A stretch of DNA of 37,486 nucleotides. It comes from Thermoplasmata archaeon. Its GTDB lineage: Archaea; Thermoplasmatota; Thermoplasmata; Thermoplasmatales; Thermoplasmataceae. The notes below the pieces were generated by a model. It made no database searches. It saw nothing but the letters and a program-made list of their open reading frames with translations, and was not told where the DNA came from. The translations under genes and the position numbers were made by a program. The stretch covers positions 1 through 37,486 of the forward strand of contig JAKAAI010000011.1 in the NCBI GenBank assembly GCA_021797055.1, in the 5' to 3' direction. Of this stretch, positions 8,120 to 16,725 are shown piece after piece. How positions within the stretch are numbered: the stretch's first letter is position 1; each line of letters begins with the position of its first letter.

Positions 8120-9517
8120 TCATATACCTCTTGTATCCAGGAAAGACAGCGGTATCTCAACCCAGTCCGGTCTGTTGTTGATCTCATAGTTCAGTTCATA
8201 TACTGCTTTTTCAATTAGGAATATCTCAAGCATTTCATCATCGAAATCGTAGTCAAAGAAATTACGATATGATCTTAAAAAATGATCCTTCATTTCAGTG
8301 AGCCACTCTGACCTGACTTCACGGGTGAATTGTTTCTTCTGTTTGATTGAAGAGAACGCAAAGGAATAGTCAAAAGATCTGATCATACCTGCTACATCTT
8401 TCATAGGCAGCGATTTAACGAAATTACTGCTTGAATATCTCATGGGTTCCCCCTCAAAGTCTATTACTTCATATTTTCCGTCATGGAATAATACCTGACC
8501 CAGGTGGTAATCACCGTGAACTATCATGAGCTTCCTGTCTGCAAGTTTTCTTGTTACTTTTTCAACCTCCTGTATGAAAAAATTCCTGCGTTCGTTAAAT
8601 GTTTCGAGCATCCTTCTAACATTACCCGCAAAAATACTGCTACGTTCAGTGAAAGTGCGTGAAATGTTTTCAGAATTCCTCCTCATTCCAGAAAGTATAA
8701 CATTCATTGCATAGTTCTGGAACGTCTCTTCTTCGTTCCTTGAAATATATGACATTGCTGTATGAAGTGTGCCTGTCAGTGCACCAAGGTTCTCTGCATC
8801 TTCCAGCAGTAGAAAGTCCCTGTCTGATCTCGATGATCGCATCAGATCAGAAAGGATCGTCGTGAAGCGGGTCCAGCCGTCAACCGCATGCTCAATTAAA
8901 CGCATCAGGCTTCCGACCATAATTTTCCTGTCCCCCTGTATTTCGATTTTTCCATAAGGGAGTGGAGTGTTCCTGAAATCAGTCTCTTTCCACAGCATAG
9001 CTGGAAGTAAAAAGTCCGGATTGTCCAGATCCATTATTTTCCTGTATATTTTCAGTATGTATTTATCCATAATTATGGAAGTATTGCTCTGCTCTGTCTT
9101 TATTTTCTGAATAACAGGCTGTGCCTTCAGTTCAATATCTGATATGCCCGTTTTGCTGCCTTCGAGAACCAGCTCTCCGCAGTCAACAGTTTTTGCGTCT
9201 TTAATCTGCCTGACAAGCGAAATAAGGAATTCAGGATCGTCTGTTGCATCGAACAGTTTCGATCTCTTTCCATTTATCTCCAGTTCAGATATGCACTCTC
9301 CTTTCCCTGTCTCAGAGAGAGGAATGAAATATCTTTCGCTCGTTTCATCCGTAAATACAAGCTTGAAAATTGCAACGTATTTTCCTCGCGAGTATTCACC
9401 AAATTTATCCAGTAAAGCATAACTGATCCTTTTTCCCTTGGAGCCGAACCATCTCTTTTCGCTGATAAATGCAGGTATTGAATCCTCAAGAGTCTTTTTT
9501 ACATTCTGATCAATCAT
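8120..9517 (-). CDS. mak: maltokinase (maltose + ATP to maltose 1-phosphate)
   Basis: It makes the activated donor for GlgE. N-terminal RWFGSKGK (22-29) is the hallmark of the maltokinase cap domain. The kinase catalytic loop HGDYHLGQ is at 334-341 and IDFEGEP at 352-358, with the C-terminal ELNYEINNRPDWVEIPL typical of Mak/Pep2. At 465 residues it matches stand-alone bacterial Mak. It is not fused to TreS, unlike many bacterial Pep2 proteins. The ATG at 9517 overlaps the treS stop by eight bases; a TTG lies one codon upstream. It is the last gene of the four-gene operon. Confidence 0.95.
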   Translation of the reverse strand: MIDQNVKKTLEDSIPAFISEKRWFGSKGKRISYALLDKFGEYSRGKYVAIFKLVFTDETSERYFIPLSETGKGECISELEINGKRSKLFDATDDPEFLISLVRQIKDAKTVDCGELVLEGSKTGISDIELKAQPVIQKIKTEQSNTSIIMDKYILKIYRKIMDLDNPDFLLPAMLWKETDFRNTPLPYGKIEIQGDRKIMVGSLMRLIEHAVDGWTRFTTILSDLMRSSRSDRDFLLLEDAENLGALTGTLHTAMSYISRNEEETFQNYAMNVILSGMRRNSENISRTFTERSSIFAGNVRRMLETFNERRNFFIQEVEKVTRKLADRKLMIVHGDYHLGQVLFHDGKYEVIDFEGEPMRYSSSNFVKSLPMKDVAGMIRSFDYSFAFSSIKQKKQFTREVRSEWLTEMKDHFLRSYRNFFDYDFDDEMLEIFLIEKAVYELNYEINNRPDWVEIPLSFLDTRGI

Positions 9518-11180
9518 CAACTATATCATCCTTGACATCTGGTGGTACCAATCTGAGCCAGAAGAAACCGTGTGGTGGCAACGTAAAGAAGTAAGGGAGA
9601 TCTCCAATCGCTGGAAATCTCGCCTCAGTTATGACCTCAGTTGGCCTGTATCCCTTATATTTCTTTAAATCGAGTTCAACGAAAGTGTGCTTCCGGGACA
9701 TGTTGAAGACACAGAGAATCTGGTCGCCTTCATATTCCCTTATGTAAACAAGAGCTTTCTTATTCTCATGAGGTATGAAATCTATGCCTCCGCGGCCGAA
9801 AACAGTGTTATATTTTTTCCTCACCCGGACCATCTTCCTCACCCAGTTCAGAAGTGAGCTGGATATCCGTGATTCGGATTCCACATTGACAGATTCATAG
9901 TGGTAGTTTGGATTTATTATTACAGGCGAATACAGGGCCTCGGTGTCAGCCCTTGAAAAACCGGCATTTCTGTCGAAGGACCACTGCATCGGCGTCCTGA
10001 CACCGTTTCTGTCACCAAGGTATATATTGTCGCCCATGCCCAGTTCATCCCCGTAATATAGTATAGGTGACCCTGGAATTGAAAGCAGGAGCGCATTAAG
10101 GAGTTCCAGTGAAGATCTTTCATTGTCCACGAGAGGGGCAAGCCTCCTCCTTATTCCCAGATTAAGGCGCATTTTCGGCAGCTTTGCATATTCGGAATAC
10201 ATTATATCACGTTCCTCGTCTGTGACCATTTCAAGTGTAAGCTCATCATGATTTCTAAGAAATATACCCCAGTCGCATGTTGGCGGGATCGGTAGTGTCT
10301 GTTTAATTATGTCAATGATGGGATTTCCGGACTGTCTCGCCAGTGAAATGAATATGCGTGGCATAAGCGGGAAATTGAAGCACATGTGAAATTCATCCTC
10401 GTTTCCAAAATATGCCTTTGCATCAGATGGCCACTGGTTAGCTTCAGCCAGCAAGATGGTTCCAGGAAATTCTGTATCTATCATTTTCCTTATCTCCTTG
10501 AAATATGCATGTGTTTCCGGCAGATTCTCGCAGTTCGTCCCTTCGCGCTCGAAAAGATACGGTACAGCATCGCATCTGAAACCGTCGAGCCCTTTCTTCA
10601 GCCAGAACCTGATAACGTTTTTCATCTCCTCCCTTACCTCGGGGTTATCATAGTTCAGATCAGGCTGTGACGAATAGAACCTGTGCCAGTAATACTGCCT
10701 GGTGTTTGGCTCCCATGCCCAGTTTGATGTCTCAGTATCAATGAAAATTATGCGGGCATCTTTGTATTTCTTGTCAGTATCACTCCAGACGAACCAGTCT
10801 CTCTTTGGTGAGTTACGATCTTTCTTTGCCTCCTGGAACCACTGGTTCTGGTCAGATACATGGTTCAATACGAGATCGGCTATCACACGTATCCCGGAAG
10901 CATGCGCATCATCCAGGAATCTCTGGAAATCCTCCATGCTACCGTACTCAGGCTGGATCGAATAATAGTCAGATATATCATATCCATCATCTTTGAGGGG
11001 TGACTTGTAAAAAGGAAGAAGCCATATGCAGTCAATCCCGAGAGTCTTAAGGTAATCCAGTTTCTGTCGCATACCCTCAAAATCGCCGATTCCATCATTA
11101 TTTGAATCGTAGAAGCATTTTACATGGACTTCGTAAAATATGGCATCTCGGTACCAAAGATTGTTAACACCATCAGGCAA
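9510..11180 (-). CDS. treS: trehalose synthase (maltose/trehalose isomerase, GH13)
   Basis: It interconverts trehalose and maltose within one active site. The GH13 barrel has Asp204 (GFRCDAVPYL) as nucleophile, Glu246 (LLAEANQWP) as acid/base and Asp312 (LRNHDELT) as third carboxylate. FYEVHVKCFYDSNNDGIGDF and the RTPMQWSFDRNAGFS segment are TreS hallmarks. The length is 556 residues. The start is TTG at 11180, three bases after the glgE stop; no ATG precedes the conserved first strand, so a TTG start depending on coupling is likely. A trehalose synthase from Picrophilus torridus has been characterised, which supports the placement in Thermoplasmatales. Confidence 0.97.
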   Translation of the reverse strand: MPDGVNNLWYRDAIFYEVHVKCFYDSNNDGIGDFEGMRQKLDYLKTLGIDCIWLLPFYKSPLKDDGYDISDYYSIQPEYGSMEDFQRFLDDAHASGIRVIADLVLNHVSDQNQWFQEAKKDRNSPKRDWFVWSDTDKKYKDARIIFIDTETSNWAWEPNTRQYYWHRFYSSQPDLNYDNPEVREEMKNVIRFWLKKGLDGFRCDAVPYLFEREGTNCENLPETHAYFKEIRKMIDTEFPGTILLAEANQWPSDAKAYFGNEDEFHMCFNFPLMPRIFISLARQSGNPIIDIIKQTLPIPPTCDWGIFLRNHDELTLEMVTDEERDIMYSEYAKLPKMRLNLGIRRRLAPLVDNERSSLELLNALLLSIPGSPILYYGDELGMGDNIYLGDRNGVRTPMQWSFDRNAGFSRADTEALYSPVIINPNYHYESVNVESESRISSSLLNWVRKMVRVRKKYNTVFGRGGIDFIPHENKKALVYIREYEGDQILCVFNMSRKHTFVELDLKKYKGYRPTEVITEARFPAIGDLPYFFTLPPHGFFWLRLVPPDVKDDIVDD

Positions 11181-11183
11181 TAT

Positions 11184-13091
11184 CTACCGCCTCACCTTAT
11201 ACACAACGGCAGGTTTCACTCCAGGTGCCAGTGACACCGTCAGATTCCTGCCTGTGAGGTAGAATGATCCGCCAATATAAATATCCTCCAGTTGGTATCT
11301 CTCGCCTTCCTTTATGTTCTCGAGCTCAATTGGCAATACAAGATTTGAGATGTGGGACTCGAACGGGTTTATGTTAACTGCAACATATGCTGATTCACCT
11401 GTTGTCTCATTTAACCTCCTGAAGAATATTATGTTTGGATTTGATGAGGGTAGAAATGTAACATTTATCTTTCCCTGGAAAGCACTTTCGCTCTTTCTGA
11501 TCTGATTGATTCTCGATATTATTGATCTGATGTTTCCAGGTGCAAACCAGTCCCTCTTCTTTATCTCATATTTCTCCGAATTCATGTATTCTTCCTTTCC
11601 AGGTATAGCAGAATTCTCGCAGAGTTCATATCCGCTGTAAATCCCCCAAAGCGGTGAGAGAAAGCCTGCAAGTACAGCTCGCATTATGAAGGCATTTCTT
11701 CCGCCAGTCTGCAGAACGAAAGGGAGAATGTCTGGTGTGTTCGTAAAGAGCATTGGCCTGAAATAGCTGGATAGATCCTGTCCGGACAATTCAGTGAAAT
11801 ATTCTTTGATCTCATAATCATAATTTCTCCAGGTGAAATATGTGTAGGATTCAGTGAAACCTGCTTTGGAAAGAGCATACATAAGTTTTGGTCTGGTAAA
11901 TGCCTCAGATAGAAAGACAACCTCCGGATGTTCAATCTTAATTGAATTCAGGCACCATTCCCAGAAATCAAGCGGCTTGGTGTGCGGATTGTCAACCCTG
12001 AATATCCTTATTCCATGATCTATCCAGAAATCGAAAATGCTCTTCAGCTCTTCCCACAGATCCTTCTCATTCGGTATCTCGAAATTGAGTGGGTATATGT
12101 CGTAATACTTTTTTGGCGGATTCTCTGCATACCTGATTGAACCGTCTTCCCTGTGCTTGAACCATTCTGGGTGTTCTTTAACATAAGGATGGTCTGGCGA
12201 GCACTGGAATGCGATATCAAGTGCAACCTCCATACCCCTTTTTCTTGCTTCTGAAAGGAATAAGTAGAAATCATCCATAGTACCGAGATCACGGTTGATA
12301 GATTTGTGACCGCCATCACTGTTGCCTATTGCCCATGGACTACCTGGATCACTTGGTGTTACAACTCGAGATCCGTTCTTTCCAACCCTGTTTGTAATGC
12401 CTATAGGGTGAATTGGCGTCAGATAGACAACGTCAAAACCCATTTCTTTAATGTCGTCAAGCCTGTTTATGCAGTCTTTGAAAGTCCCGGATATTTTTGG
12501 GTCTGAACCCTGTGATCTTGGAAATATTTCATACCAGGAGGCGAAGCCGCCGTATCTGGGATCAGAAAAAACCTGAAATTCATCTGATTCTGACAAATCC
12601 TGTCGAGGAAAAAATTTTCTAATATTGGAATACTTATTGTCAGCTGAAACAAATCCGTTTATTGATGTAACGGGATCACTTTCAATGTCTTGAAGCAGAC
12701 TCTTAAGGTTGCTGTTCCCCTTAAGTAATTTCTTAATCAAATTAAGATCTTCCTTTATGTCTTCACCTGCATCCAACCATTTTTTGCAGTCAGCCATCAG
12801 TGTTGATACCTGATCGCGCCATGCAACAATCTTGAATCTGTAGATGCCTATTTTTTCGGTTCTAAATTGACCCGACCAGGAATCATTCTCATTTAAAGTA
12901 AGAGGAGCAGAACGCCATTTCTTTTCACTATCATGTCGAAACATAACATCTGCATCGATCCTCGCGGTGCCATGAGAAATTATGTCACATCTTACAAAGA
13001 CATCTTCACCTTCAGTGACCTTTGTGTATCTTTTCCCACCATCAATGGAAGGCTTTACGTTCTCAACCCATATTTCACCCTTCATTTTCAT
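11184..13091 (-). CDS. glgE: GlgE, maltose-1-phosphate maltosyltransferase (GH13)
   Basis: It transfers maltosyl units from maltose 1-phosphate to the non-reducing end of alpha-1,4-glucan. Hallmarks are the N-terminal beta domain opening VENVKPSIDGGKRY, RYGGFASWYEIFPRSQGS, TPIHPIG, then RVDNPHTKP and LSEAFTRP. The nucleophile Asp and acid/base Glu are 29 residues apart, as in the Streptomyces enzyme. The length is 635 residues from ATG 13091, usual for GlgE. ATG 13085 and a GTG at 13115 are alternative starts; all overlap the end of glgB. RVDNPHTKP separates it clearly from amylases and from GlgB. Confidence 0.96.
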   Translation of the reverse strand: MKMKGEIWVENVKPSIDGGKRYTKVTEGEDVFVRCDIISHGTARIDADVMFRHDSEKKWRSAPLTLNENDSWSGQFRTEKIGIYRFKIVAWRDQVSTLMADCKKWLDAGEDIKEDLNLIKKLLKGNSNLKSLLQDIESDPVTSINGFVSADNKYSNIRKFFPRQDLSESDEFQVFSDPRYGGFASWYEIFPRSQGSDPKISGTFKDCINRLDDIKEMGFDVVYLTPIHPIGITNRVGKNGSRVVTPSDPGSPWAIGNSDGGHKSINRDLGTMDDFYLFLSEARKRGMEVALDIAFQCSPDHPYVKEHPEWFKHREDGSIRYAENPPKKYYDIYPLNFEIPNEKDLWEELKSIFDFWIDHGIRIFRVDNPHTKPLDFWEWCLNSIKIEHPEVVFLSEAFTRPKLMYALSKAGFTESYTYFTWRNYDYEIKEYFTELSGQDLSSYFRPMLFTNTPDILPFVLQTGGRNAFIMRAVLAGFLSPLWGIYSGYELCENSAIPGKEEYMNSEKYEIKKRDWFAPGNIRSIISRINQIRKSESAFQGKINVTFLPSSNPNIIFFRRLNETTGESAYVAVNINPFESHISNLVLPIELENIKEGERYQLEDIYIGGSFYLTGRNLTVSLAPGVKPAVVYKVRR

Positions 13092-15243
13092 CACTGTTAA
13101 ATCTGAATACAACACATGATAGTGGCGGAAGTATCAGGTTTATGCTGTTGTCTTTGCCATGTGAGCTTACAGGATCAGAACGGACACCACCGAAGTTACC
13201 CATGTTGCTTCCACCGTAGATTTCAGAGTCGCTGTTAAGTATTTCTTTATAAAAACCTTGCCTTGGTACGCCAATCCTGTAATTCATCCTGGGAACCGGC
13301 GTCAGGTTGAAAACTGCAAGTATGAAACCTTCATTTCCTGTTTTCCTAATGAAGCTGAATACAGATTGATTATAGTCGGAGAAATCTATCCACTCGAAGC
13401 CGGATGGATCCTGATCGGTCATTGAAAGATCATTGGCCGTGTACAGCGATAGAGAATCCCTAAAGAACCTGATCAGGCGGGCATTGTAGAAATAAGATGC
13501 TTGTTCCCATCTCAACCCCTCCTTTACGTTCCACTCCTCATGCTGGCCCCATTCAGATCCCATGAATACCAATTTTTTTCCTGGGCTTAGGAACATGAAT
13601 GAATAGAGACACCTCAGATTGGCCATCTTTTGCCATTCATCTCCGGGCATTTTTGTAAACAGGCTGCCTTTCATGTGAACAACCTCATCATGTGAAAGTG
13701 GAAGTATGAATGACTCGCTGAAGGCATACCAGATTGTGAACGTGATAAGGTTCTGGTGATATTTTCTGTATACAGGATCTAGGGAGAAATACTCAAGTGT
13801 GTCATGCATCCATCCCATGTTCCATTTGAAGTCAAAACCCAGCCCCCCTGCTTCCAGTGAATTAGTAACTCCAGGCCATGCGGTCGATTCCTCAGCTATG
13901 GTAATCACAAATGGATAGGTGCTGTGCAGAAAAGAGTTCAGCTCCCTGAAGAAAGATATCGATTCAAGGTTTTCCCTGCCACCGTAGATATTGGGAATCC
14001 ATTCACCCTCCTTTCTGGAATAATCCAGATAAAGCATGGAGCTTACTGCATCTATTCTAATACCATCTGCATGGAAAACATCTATCCAGTAAACTGCATT
14101 TGAGAGCACATAATTCCTGACCTCGTATCTTGCTAGATTAAATATTCTTGTTCCCCAGTCAGGATGCTTACCCAGCCTGGGATCTGCATGATCGTATAGA
14201 TGCGTACCGTCAAAATTGTAGAGGCCGTATTCGTCTTCAGGAAAATGGGCCGGTACCCAGTCAAGAATAACGCCGATGTTATTTTTATGGCATTCATTGA
14301 TGAACCACATGTAATCCTGAGGTGTACCATATCTTGAGGTTGGAGCGTAATAATTGACAACCTGGTATCCCCATGACTCATCAAGAGGATGCTCCATTAT
14401 CGGCATCATCTCTATGTGAGTGAAACCAAGGTCTTTGACGTAGCTGATAAGATCGCTGGCAAAATCCCTTATGTTCATGAAATCCCTGTCATCCCACGGA
14501 CGCTTCCACGAACCTAAATGGATTTCATAAATGGCAATAGGTGACTTTTTGGATTGATGCTTATTTCTAGCATGCATCCATTCTGAATCCGTCCAGTCAT
14601 AATTCAGATCTGTCACAATGGACGCTGTTCTAGGCCTCTTTTCCATGTAGAAGGAAAAAGGATCAGATTTCATTTCAACCTGTCCATTTTGGAATTTAAT
14701 GGCATACTTGTAAAATGCATTGTGTCTGAGATCTGGTATGAATATCTCCCAGATACCTGAATCATTTACATTTTCCATTGGATACCTTCGGTAATCCCAG
14801 AGATTGAAATCACCAACTACAGAGACAGCCCTGGCATTCGGTGCCCAGACAATGAATCTTACACCGCTTATTCCCTCCCTCTTTTCAACATGCGCGCCAA
14901 AAGTTCTGTATGCATATTTCAGCTGCCCCTCTTTAAACAAATAGACATCATCCGGACTGATTTCAGGCTTGAATGAATATGGGTAAATCTCGCTGTGTTC
15001 CAGGTTATCATTCCCGTTATAATATACCCTGTAATGTTCTTTTTCAGGCATATCATCAAAAACAGCCTCGAAAACATGATTACCTTTATTTGAAGCCAGT
15101 TTCCTTGATCCTGACACCTCAATGTAGACATCTTTTGCTTCAGGAATAAAAACCCTCACGAGAAATCTATCTTTTTCCCTGAACGTTCCCAGTAAATTGA
15201 AAGGTCTACCATGCTCGAAATTAATTAATTCATCGCCAAACAA
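13075..15243 (-). CDS. glgB: 1,4-alpha-glucan branching enzyme (bacterial-type, GH13 with CBM48)
   Basis: It introduces alpha-1,6 branches into the glucan made by GlgE. The 722-residue protein has the long bacterial layout: an N-terminal module (1-110), a CBM48 domain with RFIVWAPNARAVSVVGDFN (129-147), then the GH13 barrel. Catalytic residues are Asp398 (GIRIDAVSS), Glu451 (IAEESTAWP) and Asp519 (LPLSHDEVVHMKGS). It is not the GH57 branching enzyme found in many archaea, which suggests acquisition from bacteria. The start is TTG 15243, with a weak SD-like AAGGATGG eight bases upstream; the nearest in-frame ATG would remove conserved sequence. It is the first gene of the operon. Confidence 0.97.
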   Translation of the reverse strand: MFGDELINFEHGRPFNLLGTFREKDRFLVRVFIPEAKDVYIEVSGSRKLASNKGNHVFEAVFDDMPEKEHYRVYYNGNDNLEHSEIYPYSFKPEISPDDVYLFKEGQLKYAYRTFGAHVEKREGISGVRFIVWAPNARAVSVVGDFNLWDYRRYPMENVNDSGIWEIFIPDLRHNAFYKYAIKFQNGQVEMKSDPFSFYMEKRPRTASIVTDLNYDWTDSEWMHARNKHQSKKSPIAIYEIHLGSWKRPWDDRDFMNIRDFASDLISYVKDLGFTHIEMMPIMEHPLDESWGYQVVNYYAPTSRYGTPQDYMWFINECHKNNIGVILDWVPAHFPEDEYGLYNFDGTHLYDHADPRLGKHPDWGTRIFNLARYEVRNYVLSNAVYWIDVFHADGIRIDAVSSMLYLDYSRKEGEWIPNIYGGRENLESISFFRELNSFLHSTYPFVITIAEESTAWPGVTNSLEAGGLGFDFKWNMGWMHDTLEYFSLDPVYRKYHQNLITFTIWYAFSESFILPLSHDEVVHMKGSLFTKMPGDEWQKMANLRCLYSFMFLSPGKKLVFMGSEWGQHEEWNVKEGLRWEQASYFYNARLIRFFRDSLSLYTANDLSMTDQDPSGFEWIDFSDYNQSVFSFIRKTGNEGFILAVFNLTPVPRMNYRIGVPRQGFYKEILNSDSEIYGGSNMGNFGGVRSDPVSSHGKDNSINLILPPLSCVVFRFNSDENEG

Positions 15244-15279
15244 TTTTATCCATCCTTGATAAATGAAATTGGTTCATCT

Positions 15280-15295
15280 GTTTTAAGCTTTATCG
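15280..15295 (-). promoter_or_regulatory. candidate promoter of the glgB-glgE-treS-mak operon
   Basis: On the minus strand CGATAAAGCTTAAAAC resembles an archaeal BRE plus TATA element. Its centre is about 40 nt before the glgB TTG, so the mRNA would have a short leader holding the SD-like AAGGATGG (15250-15257). Confidence 0.4.
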
Positions 15296-15351
15296 AGATG
15301 GTATTTCCATAGATACGATTTCAACAGGATTCATGTTTTAAACCGACGCAG

Positions 15352-16230
15352 TTATCTTCTTCGCGTTTTATATTTCTTCAGGCTGTATCCAACCTTCTTA
15401 TACGGGAACAGTATGGCTCCAAATATTATGAATAATGACAGGAAGAGAAAATCATATGAATCCTTTGCAACTTCATTGTATTCCGGCCACTGACCGTACA
15501 ACCGCAGTATGTTCAGCTTTATGAGACCGAACCATGGAATATCCCAGAATGCGACTCCAACTATATTGCTGGAATTGACAGGTGCGCTAGTAATGCCGAC
15601 GTTCTGATCGGCAGCAATATATGCTGAGAGGCTTGAATTGAATTCGTCGGATACAGCAAGGTTATGATCACCCATTGTTATGAAGCCGCTCTCATTCTCG
15701 AATTTCGATATGTAAACGACAAGGTTTCTATGACTGTAACCGGCGTCATTGATCAGGACGTAATTCCTGGTCACCTTCATCCAGCTCTGATTATGATAAC
15801 CTTGTATGACGGGTTGTGAACCATTCCATGAAAGATAAAACATGGCACGGTGTATAATGGTCAAACCGCTTGAGCTTCTATAGAGAATGACGTTGCCGTA
15901 TTCGCCGTAGCTTTGAAAGCCGGTTTCACGACCTACAACATAGGTTATTATGCTATCTGGCACGACTGTTACCTTCTTTACAAATACTATATCCCCTACA
16001 TTTATGGTATCGGGCGTCCAGTAATCTGAATGCGTCATGCTTTCAGAAGCAACCACACTTATGGGTGGGAATTCCTCGGTGTAGGCAAGCAGGACAGCAA
16101 TGAACACTAGGATTGATAAAATTGCCCCTATTTTTATCAACCTTGATTTTTTCACAACAGGGTTACTAAATATTATCGCATTAATATTTCCTGACTGCGC
16201 ATTTCTATTCGTAAAGGCATCATAGAACAT
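15352..16230 (-). CDS. signal peptidase I (archaeal/Sec11 type)
   Basis: A membrane serine protease that removes signal peptides outside the cell membrane. A cytoplasmic N-terminal stretch of about 32 residues precedes a transmembrane helix (33-51). The catalytic Ser64 is in VVASESMTHSDYW, GDIVFVKK follows, and His127 in TIIHRAM takes the role that Lys has in bacteria. GDHN at about 197, in FITMGDHNLAVSD, is the usual GD motif. A second membrane helix lies near the C-terminus (about 258-276), followed by a basic tail. It starts 36 bp after marR and may be read through from that operon. Confidence 0.9.
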   Translation of the reverse strand: MFYDAFTNRNAQSGNINAIIFSNPVVKKSRLIKIGAILSILVFIAVLLAYTEEFPPISVVASESMTHSDYWTPDTINVGDIVFVKKVTVVPDSIITYVVGRETGFQSYGEYGNVILYRSSSGLTIIHRAMFYLSWNGSQPVIQGYHNQSWMKVTRNYVLINDAGYSHRNLVVYISKFENESGFITMGDHNLAVSDEFNSSLSAYIAADQNVGITSAPVNSSNIVGVAFWDIPWFGLIKLNILRLYGQWPEYNEVAKDSYDFLFLSLFIIFGAILFPYKKVGYSLKKYKTRRR

Positions 16231-16266
16231 CCTGAACTGAATGCGTATTCATCATGCAGAGAGTTT

Positions 16267-16725
16267 CTACTTACCGGATCTTTCAACCGGCGCGTTTGTT
16301 TCAGAAATTGAATTTTTCAATGTTTCTAAACTTTTCAGAAGAGTCTCTGCAGACAAATAATCTATTCCGGATAAGCACTGTTCGATAAAATCCATGTGAA
16401 GTTTTTTTGCCTCCTTAAATTTCTTCATACCTAAATCCGTCAGGACAAGGTCTATCTTCCTTCGATCCTCCTCGCTTCTTCTCCTGATAACAAGACCCTG
16501 CTCTTCGAGATTATCCACTATGCCAGTAATCCACCCCTGAGTGACGTTTGTGAGGGCTGCCATTCTTACCATCGTTGTTGGGCCATTCTCTGCGAGGTTG
16601 CGAAGAACACTGTAACTTGTGCTGTCAAGGTTAACCGTAGAAAAATTAGCATCAACTGATCTTTTCCATAATTTCCAGGTCTCTACAAACGCTCTCCAGA
16701 TCTTTATGGGATTGTCGTCGCTCAT
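16267..16725 (-). CDS. MarR-family transcriptional regulator
   Basis: A 152-residue winged-helix DNA-binding protein. The core runs TSYSVLRNLAENGPTTMVRMAA, a recognition helix region NVTQGWITGIVDNLEEQGLV, and the wing RRRSEEDRRKIDLVLTDLG with the family's DRR signature. C-terminal helices would form the dimer interface. The ATG overlaps the stop of the upstream MFS exporter gene by four bases (ATGA), so the two are co-expressed. It probably represses the exporter and itself, possibly through the palindrome at 18515-18524. The ligand is unknown. Confidence 0.92.
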   Translation of the reverse strand: MSDDNPIKIWRAFVETWKLWKRSVDANFSTVNLDSTSYSVLRNLAENGPTTMVRMAALTNVTQGWITGIVDNLEEQGLVIRRRSEEDRRKIDLVLTDLGMKKFKEAKKLHMDFIEQCLSGIDYLSAETLLKSLETLKNSISETNAPVERSGK

